Shown here piece by piece: positions 26,095 through 32,989 of a DNA stretch of 64,000 nucleotides. The position numbers and the translations under genes were made by a program. The stretch comes from Micromonospora matsumotoense (GTDB lineage: Bacteria > Actinomycetota > Actinomycetes > Mycobacteriales > Micromonosporaceae). A model generated the notes under the pieces. That model made no database searches. It had not been told where the DNA came from and saw only the letters and a program-made list of their open reading frames with translations. The number at the start of each line of letters is the position of its first letter. Within the stretch, counting starts at the first letter, position 1. The stretch lies in contig NZ_FMCU01000003.1 of assembly GCF_900091525.1 (NCBI RefSeq), positions 124,001 through 188,000 of the forward strand, in the 5' to 3' direction.

Positions 26095-28131
26095 ATGGCC
26101 GACTACTGGGACGCCCGTGCGACGTACCCGTCCGGTGGCCCGCGCGGCGAGGGCACCCGGTACGTCATGCCGCCGGAGAACCCGGACCTGAAGTTCACCC
26201 CGGCGCCGAGTGACGAGGGCGGGGCCACCATCGAGGCGGTCCGCCAACAGGTGCTGGGGCAGCATCCGGAGGACATCTCGGCGCTGGCCGACCAGTGGCA
26301 GAACGCCTACCACCTGTTGCAGAGCATCCACCAGCAACTGCTGACCGCCAGCCAGACCCTGCACGACGAGCACTGGAAGTCGCCGCAGGCCCGCGACGCG
26401 TTCCTCAAGGCCGGGCCGGGCAAGACGCTGGCGTACCTCGACGAGTGGATGGACGCGGCCCAGCACAACGTCACCGCGCTGCGGGCGATGGTCGGCATCG
26501 CGCGGGACTCCCGGGCGGAGATGGACCGCCTCTGGACGGAATACCGCGACGCCATCGACGACGCGAAGAACTCCGACGGCTGGACGCAGTTCTCCGAGGG
26601 CTTCAAGCAGGGCTTCACCCTGGGCCTGTACGACGGCGAGAAGGGCATCCAGGCGGCCGAGGCCGAGGCGGTGCAGCAGAAGCAGCAGGAGTACAACCGT
26701 CGGGCCCAGCAGCTGGCCGAACGCACCGCCAACGAGTACTTCGGCACGTTGAGCAAGGTCAGCGGCGGGCACGGGCCGCCGTTCTTCCCGATGGACGCGG
26801 TGCTCAACCCGGTCGGTCACCCGCCGTGGCGCGGGCCGGTGGGCACGCCGCCGCCGGTGGGGCCGCCCGGCGTACGCCCGCCGGGGTCCGGCGCGAACCA
26901 ACCCCCGACGTCGGTACGGGCGGTGCCCCGGCCCACGCCGACCGACCCGGACCAGTTGGCCCGGCAGGTGCTGGACACCCTGCGGCCGCCACCGGGGGCG
27001 GAGACCGGCACCCCGGCCCCGCCGCCCGGCACCGGGAACCCGGCGGGTCCCGCCGTGGCGCCGCCGCCGGTGGTGCCGCCACCGCTGGTCGCACCGCCCC
27101 CCGGGCTGCGTACCGGCGCACCCGGCCTGGGCGGCGCGAACGCCACCGCGCCGGGGGCGGGTCGGGCCGGGTTGGCCCGTCCGCCGGGCCTGGAGGGGGT
27201 CACCGGCGAGCGCGGTGGGCTGCGCAGCGGGGTGCTGCGCGGCGGTGCCGGCGCACCCGGGGTCGCCGAGCCACCCCAGGCGTCGCTGCGTTCCCCCGGC
27301 GCGAACGCCACCCCGCCACCGACCGGCGGCCGGGCCGCACCACCGAACGGGCTGCGCGGCCCCGGCGCCTCGTCGACGGCGTCGCCGCCGGGAGCCCGGG
27401 GTGCCGGTGGCACCTCGACGACGGGAGCGCCGCACTCCTCGGGTACCCGCCGGCCGGGCACCGAGGAGCAGGACGACCAGGCGCGACGCGGGTCCGTCCG
27501 CCCGGGTGCCGGCGACCTCGACCTGTTCGGCCGGCCGGCCGGCGAGACCACCGCACCGGTGTTGCAGAGCCGTCGCCCGGACGGTCGACGCGCGACCGGT
27601 GGCGGCAGCCGCGCGACCGGTGAGCGGGCCGGCGACGCGGCGACGCCGATCCGGCCGGGCACCGCCCCGTCCGTGCTGGGCAGCCCCACCCGGGGCGTCG
27701 GGGCGCCCGGCACGCCCCGGCCGAAGCGCCGCGACCGGACCGACGTGGCACGCCCGGCGATGCCGGGCGGCGAGTGGCTGGACGACGGCCGGTCGGAGGC
27801 GACCGCGCCGGTGCTGGGCGCGCCGGCCCCGCCGCTGTCCGGGGGGCGGGTGTCGCGGCTGGAGGAGGTGCCGACCTCGTTGCGGGGCCGGCCGTCGGCC
27901 GAGCCGGCACCCCGGCCGGCCCGTGGTGGGCAACCGGTGCCACCGGAGCTGGCCCCCCGACGGACCACCGCCGCGAAGCGCGACGACCGGGACGAGCGCC
28001 GCGACGGCCCGGAGATCGTCACCGACGAGCAGGCGTTCAGCGTGGAGACCCCGGGCGGCGGCGTCCTCGGCAAGCAGGCCGAGGACCGCTCCTACCGGGC
28101 CGAACCGAAGACCGCCCTGGGCGGCAACTGA
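26095..28131 (+). CDS. Large WXG/PPE-like protein with long proline-rich C-terminal region
   Basis: The product has 678 residues. About 40-225 are helical (HPEDISALADQWQNAYHLLQ onward, with DEHWKSPQARDAFLK at the turn), like the heads of EspB or PPE proteins and other T7SS substrates. Residues 240-560 are Pro/Gly/Ala/Arg-rich and low in order. The last 100 residues regain conserved-looking short motifs (SRLEEVPTSLRGR, GPEIVTDEQAFSVETPGGGVLG). No signal peptide is present. GGGGGAGG precedes ATG. It is the second gene of the rightward T7SS-linked operon. Probably exported; exact role unknown. Confidence 0.78.
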   Translation: MADYWDARATYPSGGPRGEGTRYVMPPENPDLKFTPAPSDEGGATIEAVRQQVLGQHPEDISALADQWQNAYHLLQSIHQQLLTASQTLHDEHWKSPQARDAFLKAGPGKTLAYLDEWMDAAQHNVTALRAMVGIARDSRAEMDRLWTEYRDAIDDAKNSDGWTQFSEGFKQGFTLGLYDGEKGIQAAEAEAVQQKQQEYNRRAQQLAERTANEYFGTLSKVSGGHGPPFFPMDAVLNPVGHPPWRGPVGTPPPVGPPGVRPPGSGANQPPTSVRAVPRPTPTDPDQLARQVLDTLRPPPGAETGTPAPPPGTGNPAGPAVAPPPVVPPPLVAPPPGLRTGAPGLGGANATAPGAGRAGLARPPGLEGVTGERGGLRSGVLRGGAGAPGVAEPPQASLRSPGANATPPPTGGRAAPPNGLRGPGASSTASPPGARGAGGTSTTGAPHSSGTRRPGTEEQDDQARRGSVRPGAGDLDLFGRPAGETTAPVLQSRRPDGRRATGGGSRATGERAGDAATPIRPGTAPSVLGSPTRGVGAPGTPRPKRRDRTDVARPAMPGGEWLDDGRSEATAPVLGAPAPPLSGGRVSRLEEVPTSLRGRPSAEPAPRPARGGQPVPPELAPRRTTAAKRDDRDERRDGPEIVTDEQAFSVETPGGGVLGKQAEDRSYRAEPKTALGGN

Positions 28132-28139
28132 CCCTGGTA

Positions 28140-28171
28140 CCCCGGCCGGCCCGCTACCGCGCCGGCCGGGG
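28140..28171. terminator. Bidirectional terminator hairpin between T7SS operon and purC
   Basis: An 11-bp GC stem (ccccggccggc and its complement) with a 10-base loop sits in the 50-bp convergent gap. No long T-run is present, as is common in high-GC actinobacteria. Confidence 0.55.
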
Positions 28172-28180
28172 AGCGGCGGG

Positions 28181-29014
28181 TCAGGACCAGCGTTCGCCGG
28201 TCAACCGCTCGTAGACGTCGACGTAGCGGGCCCGGGTCGCCTCGACGACGTCGGCCGGGACCTCGGGCGCGGGGGCCTGCTTGTCCCAGCCGCTGCTGGT
28301 CGCCCAGTCCCGGACGTACTGCTTGTCGTAGGAGAACTGGGTGCGACCCGGCTGGTACGACTCGGCGGGCCAGTAGCGGGACGAGTCGGAGGTGAGCACC
28401 TCGTCGGCGAGGACCAGGGTGCCGTCCGACGCCCAGCCCAGTTCGATCTTGGTGTCGGCGACCAGGATGCCCCGGTCGGCGGCGAGTTCCGCACCCCGCC
28501 GGTAGACGTCGAGGGTGATCTGGCGCAGCCGCTCGGCGGTCTCCGCCCCCACCTTGTCCACCACCTCGGCGAAGGTGATCGGCTCGTCGTGCTCCCCGGC
28601 CGGCGCCTTGGTCGACGGGGTGAAGATCGGCTCCGGCAGGATCGACGCCTCGACCAGGCCCCGCGGCAGCGGTACGCCGGAGACCGCGCCGGTGCGCTCG
28701 TACTCCTTGAGGCCACCGCCGGTGAGGTAGCCACGGGCGACGCATTCGATGGGCACCATGTCCAGCCGGCGGCAGCGGATCGCCCGGCCCGCGAACTCGG
28801 CGGGCACCTCGGTGGCCGAGACGACGTGGTGCGGCACCAGGTCGGCCAACTGCCCGAACCACCAGAGCGACAGGGCGGTCAGCAGTCGACCCTTGTCCGG
28901 GATCGGGGTGGGCAGCACCACGTCGTAGACGGAGATCCGGTCGGAGGCGACCAGGATCAGGTCGTCGCCGTCGGCGTAGACGTCCCGGACCTTGCCCGAG
29001 TGCAGAAGTTCCAC
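28181..29014 (-). CDS. purC: Phosphoribosylaminoimidazole-succinocarboxamide synthase (SAICAR synthetase)
   Basis: PurC joins aspartate to CAIR using ATP in de novo purine synthesis. The 277-residue protein shows the family motifs in order: SGKVRDVY at residues 6-13, the ATP-site DRISVYDVVLPTPIPDKG (25-42), ECVARGYLTGGG (about 92-103), the conserved LVEASILPEPIFTPSTKA (about 119-136), and DTKIELGW followed by LADEVLTSDSSR (about 187-212). Length matches the single-domain enzyme. The start is GTG 29014; no stronger start is seen. It is a stand-alone housekeeping gene between the T7SS island and a transport lipoprotein, and is divergent from the latter. Confidence 0.97.
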   Translation of the reverse strand: MELLHSGKVRDVYADGDDLILVASDRISVYDVVLPTPIPDKGRLLTALSLWWFGQLADLVPHHVVSATEVPAEFAGRAIRCRRLDMVPIECVARGYLTGGGLKEYERTGAVSGVPLPRGLVEASILPEPIFTPSTKAPAGEHDEPITFAEVVDKVGAETAERLRQITLDVYRRGAELAADRGILVADTKIELGWASDGTLVLADEVLTSDSSRYWPAESYQPGRTQFSYDKQYVRDWATSSGWDKQAPAPEVPADVVEATRARYVDVYERLTGERWS

Positions 29015-29160
29015 GCGCCCTAGTACACCACGGGTGTGCCGCCGGCCGGTGCGCCCACCCGGGCAGTCGTCGTACGGCGGGCCGACCGGCCGTTGACACC
29101 CGCCCGCGCCACCTGCGTGAATGATCCGGCTACCGGCCCGCCCGTCCCCAGGAGCACCCG

Positions 29161-30492
29161 TTGTCCCCTGCGTATCCCCCGCTGTCCCGGCCCGGCGTCA
29201 ACCCGGCCCGGCGACGGCTGCTCGGTGCGCTGCTGGGTCTGCCCGTGCTGGCCACCGGCGGGCTCAGCGGGTGCGGCGTGGAGGAGGAGTCGCCGGCGCA
29301 GGACGGCCCGGTGGAGCTGTCGGTCTTCTGGTACGGCGGCACGAAGCGGGCGGAGGCCACCGAACGGGCCCTGCGGCTCTACTCGGCCCGCAATCCGCTG
29401 GTCACCTTCCGGATCACCTGGCAGGGGCAGGGCGGCTACTACGACCGGCTCGCCACCCAGGCCGGGGGCGGCAACGTGCCCGACCTGTTCCAGATCGACG
29501 ACTCGATTCTCGGCGAGTACGCCCAGCGCGGCATCGTCCTCGACCTCGGCGGCTACGCCGACGACGGCCGGATCAACCTGAACACCCTGCCGCCCGGCCT
29601 GGTGGACTACGGAAAGATCGACGACCGGGTCTACGGCGTACCGGCCGCGCAGACCCACGCCGCCGTGGTGTTCAACCGGGCCCTGCTCCGCCGGCTCGGG
29701 GTGCCCGAGCCGACCACCTCGATGACCTGGGCCGACTACCTGAGCTGGGCTGCCCGGGTGACCCGGGCCAGCGGCGGCCGGGTCGCCGGCTCGATGGACC
29801 CGTCGGGTGACCACCGGGCGCTGTGGCTGTGGCTGCGCGGGTTGGGCACCAAGTTCTACCAGGGACGCCAGTTGGGTTTCGGCTCGGCGGCGCTGCTGGA
29901 CTGGTTCGAGTTCTGGGAACGGGCCCGCAGCCAGCGGGCCACCCCGGCCGCCGCGCTGGTCGATCGGGCGGACAGCGGCGAGCCGGCCCGGCAACTGGTG
30001 GTCACCGGGCACACCGCCGCCTCGTTCGCCTGGTCACACCAGTTACCCGAGCTCCAGCGCTATACCGAGGACAAGTTGGCGCTGGTCGGCTTCCCCGGCC
30101 CCCGGGCCGCCCAGTGGGACCGGGCGTCGATGTACTGGGCCGGGTTCCGGGGCACCCGTCATCCCGGACTGGTCGCAAACGTGATCAACTTCCTGACCGG
30201 CAACGTCGAGGTGGGTCGGCTACTCGGCCTGGAACGGGGCCTGCCGGCCAGCCTGACGGTGCGCCAGGCGGTCGTCCAGACCCTCGACGATCCGCTGGCC
30301 GAGCAGGTCGCCACCCTCGGTGAGGCGCTGCACCAGCAGGTCGGCCCGGCACCCGCGCCGCCCCCGAAGGGGCACGGCGAGGTGCGTGACCTGCTCACCG
30401 AGGCGGCCCGGAGCATCCGCGCGGGACGCTCCGGGGCGCGGGCGGCGACGACACAGTTCATGGCCAGGGCCCAGGCGGCCCTGGCCAGGTGA
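29161..30492 (+). CDS. Extracellular solute-binding lipoprotein, sugar ABC transporter type
   Basis: The product is a 443-residue family 1-type solute-binding protein. An N-terminal arginine pair (ARRRLLGALLG) and lipobox LSGC (Cys near residue 40) mark a Tat- or Sec-exported lipoprotein. The mature part has the family's PVELSVFWYGG, the NPLVTFRITWQGQGGYYDRL and VPDLFQIDDS motifs, and a hinge around 120-300. TTG 29161 has AGGAG 7 bp upstream. No permease or ATPase is adjacent, so it either works with a transporter elsewhere or is an orphan sensor. A perfect TTGACA at 29093-29098 may be the -35 of its promoter, but the -10 is not clear. Confidence 0.85.
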   Translation: MSPAYPPLSRPGVNPARRRLLGALLGLPVLATGGLSGCGVEEESPAQDGPVELSVFWYGGTKRAEATERALRLYSARNPLVTFRITWQGQGGYYDRLATQAGGGNVPDLFQIDDSILGEYAQRGIVLDLGGYADDGRINLNTLPPGLVDYGKIDDRVYGVPAAQTHAAVVFNRALLRRLGVPEPTTSMTWADYLSWAARVTRASGGRVAGSMDPSGDHRALWLWLRGLGTKFYQGRQLGFGSAALLDWFEFWERARSQRATPAAALVDRADSGEPARQLVVTGHTAASFAWSHQLPELQRYTEDKLALVGFPGPRAAQWDRASMYWAGFRGTRHPGLVANVINFLTGNVEVGRLLGLERGLPASLTVRQAVVQTLDDPLAEQVATLGEALHQQVGPAPAPPPKGHGEVRDLLTEAARSIRAGRSGARAATTQFMARAQAALAR

Positions 30493-30496
30493 CGGG

Positions 30497-30766
30497 TCAG
30501 CGGGGCGGGCGGTTACGCCGGTTGCGCATCAGCAGGACGACCAGCAGGACGATGCCGCCGACCACCACCAGGCAGCAGAGCAGCCCGAAGACGCCGACCC
30601 CGCCACCGCGCGACCGCCGACGGGCCGCCTCCACCACCAGTTCACCGGTGCCGGTGGACGCCCAGGCGGCCACGGGCACGAAGACCGAGAGAACCACCGC
30701 GCCGAGGACCGCGCTCAGGCGGCCCCACCATGTGATCCTCGTTGACGTGTTGATCCCAGTAGACAT
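30497..30766 (-). CDS. Small membrane protein with two hydrophobic segments
   Basis: The product has about 89 residues from ATG 30766 (an in-frame start at 30811 is possible). The first hydrophobic segment (LSAVLGAVVLSVFVPVAAWA, about 14-34) looks like a signal peptide ending AWA. The second (VFGLLCCLVVVGGIVLLVVL, about 58-80) is a transmembrane helix followed by a basic RNRRNRPPR tail, so the C-terminus is likely cytosolic. No family is recognised. It is convergent with the solute-binding gene, with 4 bp between stops. Confidence 0.65.
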   Translation of the reverse strand: MSTGINTSTRITWWGRLSAVLGAVVLSVFVPVAAWASTGTGELVVEAARRRSRGGGVGVFGLLCCLVVVGGIVLLVVLLMRNRRNRPPR

Positions 30767-30864
30767 GCCCTCATCCTGACCGAGGTCGGCAAGTCCGGCA
30801 TCCCGAAGCACGCACCGCGCGCCGCGTACCGGCCGGGGCGGACGGCCCGAGGCCGGAAACGGCG

Positions 30865-30894
30865 AAAGGCCCCGGAGATGAACTCCGGGACCTT
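30865..30894 (-). terminator. Intrinsic terminator of first tRNA-fMet gene
   Basis: Reading the minus strand, aaaggtcccggag and ctccggggccttt pair around a 4-5 base loop directly after the tRNA. The same hairpin recurs after the second copy. Confidence 0.75.
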
Positions 30895-30902
30895 TCGAAC
30901 AG

Positions 30903-30976
30903 TAGCGGGGACAGGATTTGAACCTGCGACCTCTGGGTTATGAGCCCAGCGAGCTACCGAGCTGCTCCACCCCGCG
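30903..30976 (-). tRNA. Initiator tRNA-fMet (CAT), copy 1
   Basis: The minus strand folds into a standard cloverleaf of 74 nt, 77 with the post-transcriptional CCA, which is not encoded. It starts CGCGGGG and ends CCCCGCTA, so positions 1 and 72 are C and U and do not pair, a hallmark of initiators. The anticodon stem has three G-C pairs (GGG and CCC flanking CTCATAA), a second hallmark. The anticodon is CAT. The T-loop is GTTCAAATC. Confidence 0.93.
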
Positions 30977-31245
30977 TCGGCTCGTTAAGCTTAACCCATC
31001 CTCCCCACGGTGATCAGCGGGGTCCCCGATCGACCATCCGCCCAGCTCAGCCCACCTGTGTGGGTCCCCGCCGACGGAGCGTCCCGACAGCCGTCCGGGC
31101 GGGCCGGGATGGAAACCACCGCCTCGGGCCGGGCGGGAACGACCACGCCGACCACTCGGGACCACCGTGCCGGCCGGAGCGGGACCACCCTCGCCGGGCC
31201 GGATCAGCGCAGCCGCTCGCGGTCGCGGCCGGGCGGGAAACGGCG

Positions 31246-31276
31246 AAAGGCCCCGGAGATGAACTCCGGGACCTTT
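31246..31276 (-). terminator. Intrinsic terminator of second tRNA-fMet gene
   Basis: Identical to the hairpin after the first copy: an aaaggtcccggag arm pairs with ctccggggccttt immediately 3' of the tRNA gene. Confidence 0.75.
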
Positions 31277-31283
31277 CGAACAG

Positions 31284-31357
31284 TAGCGGGGACAGGATTT
31301 GAACCTGCGACCTCTGGGTTATGAGCCCAGCGAGCTACCGAGCTGCTCCACCCCGCG
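31284..31357 (-). tRNA. Initiator tRNA-fMet (CAT), copy 2
   Basis: Base-for-base identical to the copy at 30903-30976, with the same unpaired 1-72 position and the GGG/CCC anticodon stem of an initiator. Two initiator genes in tandem would raise the dose of this tRNA. Confidence 0.93.
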
Positions 31358-31384
31358 TCGCCTGGTTAACCGTAGCGCACCGAC

Positions 31385-31411
31385 CCCCGGGCCCGCAAAA
31401 CGGGCCCGGGG
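31385..31411 (-). terminator. Terminator hairpin after the sigma/anti-sigma operon
   Basis: A perfect 11-bp stem (ccccgggcccg and its complement) with loop caaaa lies 5 bp after the stop of the anti-sigma gene. Confidence 0.65.
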
Positions 31412-31415
31412 ACGC

Positions 31416-32342
31416 TCAGCGCAGCCACTCGCGGAGCGCGTCCACCGCCCGCCGGCTGTCGGCATCCAACTGCGGTCGATCACTGGACGTACCCTCCCAG
31501 CCCTGCTCCCAGAGCACCGTCACCACGTCCCCGAGCCGGATCGCCCGGACCAGTCGTACCTCGCCCCCGCCGGCCGCGTCACCCTGCCCCGGCGGGTCCG
31601 CCCGGCGCAGCTCGAACAGCACCGACTCGTCGCCGTAACCGGCCCCGCCGAGCAACCGTTGCCGGGAGGTCACCCCCGGCGTGTCGGGTGACTCCTGGAC
31701 CGGGCAGCTCCGGACCGCCTCCCGCAGCTCCCGGAGCGCGTCGTCGGCCCGTCCGGCGCGATAGATGGTGATGGTGTGCCGGTAACTGCCGTCGGGCACG
31801 TACCCCTTCGGGGTGTCGGCGTAGCGGAAGGCCAGGGCGCGGCCCTTGCGTTGGACGACGCCGGAGTCACCGGGGTGCGCGCCGCAGAGCTGCGGCACCG
31901 TCGGACCGGAACCGAACGTCGTGTGCAGACCGGTCTCGTTGGCCACCGCGAGAGTGAAGAAGGCCGCGTCGGGGATCGAGGTCGGCGGCCGGCCGGACGA
32001 TGCCGTCACGGCCGAGCTGACCGGGCCCGACGGCGACCCGACGCGGGAACCGGTGAGCGCGGAAGGGGCCGGGGCGGACGACACCGACGACGCCGACCGG
32101 GCGGGTGCGGTGGTGGCGGGTGGGGAGGCGGGCGGCCCACCCGGGGTGGCCGGTCCGGCGGTGAGGACGAACCGGGTGCCCACCGCTGTCGCGCTCACCA
32201 GCGCCGCCACGGCCAGCACCCCCGCCGCCCGCCGCCGGGCCCGACGGTCGGCGTGCCGACGGACCAGGGCGGGCGAGACCAGGCCGCCCGGATCGGTGTC
32301 CTCGGCCAGCGACCGGTAGAAGCGGCGCAGCTCACGCGACAT
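31416..32342 (-). CDS. Single-pass membrane protein, probable anti-sigma factor of the adjacent ECF sigma
   Basis: The product has 308 residues. The cytosolic N-terminus (MSRELRRFYRSLAEDTDPGG) resembles short sigma-binding segments, followed by one transmembrane helix at about 38-62 (RAAGVLAVAALVSATAVGTRFVL), a Ser/Ala/Pro-rich spacer and an extracytoplasmic domain with two cysteines (QLCGAHPG, RSCPVQ). The start overlaps the sigma gene by 11 bp, which is typical of coupled sigma/anti-sigma pairs. No zinc HxxxCxxC motif of ZAS-type anti-sigmas is present. The role is inferred from this organisation and topology. Confidence 0.72.
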   Translation of the reverse strand: MSRELRRFYRSLAEDTDPGGLVSPALVRRHADRRARRRAAGVLAVAALVSATAVGTRFVLTAGPATPGGPPASPPATTAPARSASSVSSAPAPSALTGSRVGSPSGPVSSAVTASSGRPPTSIPDAAFFTLAVANETGLHTTFGSGPTVPQLCGAHPGDSGVVQRKGRALAFRYADTPKGYVPDGSYRHTITIYRAGRADDALRELREAVRSCPVQESPDTPGVTSRQRLLGGAGYGDESVLFELRRADPPGQGDAAGGGEVRLVRAIRLGDVVTVLWEQGWEGTSSDRPQLDADSRRAVDALREWLR

Positions 32343-32841
32343 CGTTGACCTCCAACTCCTTGGCCGAGACCCCGGGCAGCAGCTCGGCCAGCCGGGACCG
32401 CCCCCGGGACAACCACGACTTCACGGTGCCGCTGGGCACCCGGGCCTCCCGGGCGATCTCCTCCACCGGCATGTCGAACAGGTAGTGCAGGGCCAGTGCC
32501 TGACGCTGGTTGGCGGGCAGTTGGCGCAACGCGGCGACCAGCAGGACGGTGTCCTCGCCGGGTGGCCGGACGTCCGGCGGTGGGCCGGCCCGGCTGATCG
32601 CCGTCCGCCAGCTCCGCAACCGGCGGAACCGGTCGGCGGCCAGCCGGCTGACCACCAGGCGCAGCCACGCCTCGGGGGCCGGGTGACCGGCCAGTCGGCC
32701 CCACTGCCGCCAGGCCCGGGCGTACGCCTCCTGGACCAGGTCCTGTGCCTCACCGTGGTCGCCCGCCACGCCGTGGCCGTAACGCAGCGTTCGCGCCGAG
32801 GTGCTCCGGTAGAACTCGTCGAAACTCTGCTCGTCTCTCAT
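32332..32841 (-). CDS. ECF RNA polymerase sigma factor (SigE-family type)
   Basis: The product has 169 residues with region 2 (FDEFYRSTSARTLRYGHGV, then DLVQEAYARAWRQW at about 40-55) and region 4 (LRQLPANQRQALALHYLFDM, then EEIAREARVPSGTVKSWLSR at about 122-150). These are the -10 and -35 recognition parts of an ECF sigma factor. ATG 32841 is chosen because it starts at the region 2 boundary; the frame extends upstream to 32943 without support. It is coupled to the membrane protein downstream, presumably its anti-sigma. The signal and regulon are unknown. Confidence 0.9.
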   Translation of the reverse strand: MRDEQSFDEFYRSTSARTLRYGHGVAGDHGEAQDLVQEAYARAWRQWGRLAGHPAPEAWLRLVVSRLAADRFRRLRSWRTAISRAGPPPDVRPPGEDTVLLVAALRQLPANQRQALALHYLFDMPVEEIAREARVPSGTVKSWLSRGRSRLAELLPGVSAKELEVNDVA

Positions 32842-32931
32842 GTCCGCACCACGTCTCCCCCCGTCCCGGGCCACCTGCACTGGAGACGGCGGGCGGGGCC
32901 GCCTGGTTGCGGGACAACCGGTCAGAAAAGC

Positions 32932-32971
32932 GACGGAGCCCACGATCCCGACTCGGATCGTGGGCCCCGTC
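32932..32971 (-). terminator. Terminator after the UPF0182 gene
   Basis: A 17-bp stem with one mismatch (gacggagcccacgatcc and its partner) and a six-base loop lies 18 bp beyond the stop of the UPF0182 gene, insulating it from the sigma gene downstream on the same strand. Confidence 0.65.
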
Positions 32972-32989
32972 GGCGCGGGAGCGGGTGGG

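Larger units (their letters stand above)
30855..31360. repeat. 125-bp exact direct duplication carrying tRNA-fMet plus terminator
   Basis: Bases 30855-30979 recur at 31236-31360 with no difference that I can find, 381 bp apart. Each copy holds one initiator tRNA gene and its downstream terminator. The sequence between copies is unrelated. This looks like a tandem segment duplication whose spacer has since diverged, or gene conversion that keeps the two copies identical. Confidence 0.93.

Noticed and set aside
26295-27623. 442-codon open frame overlapping the WXG/PPE-like gene
   Set aside because: Arg/Gly/Ala-rich out-of-frame product; the annotated frame has proper codon bias, ribosome site and recognisable head domain.
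28181-32841. Genomic island boundary at the tRNA genes
   Set aside because: No integrase gene, and the tRNA duplication is a complete gene with terminator rather than a 3' fragment as in an attachment site.
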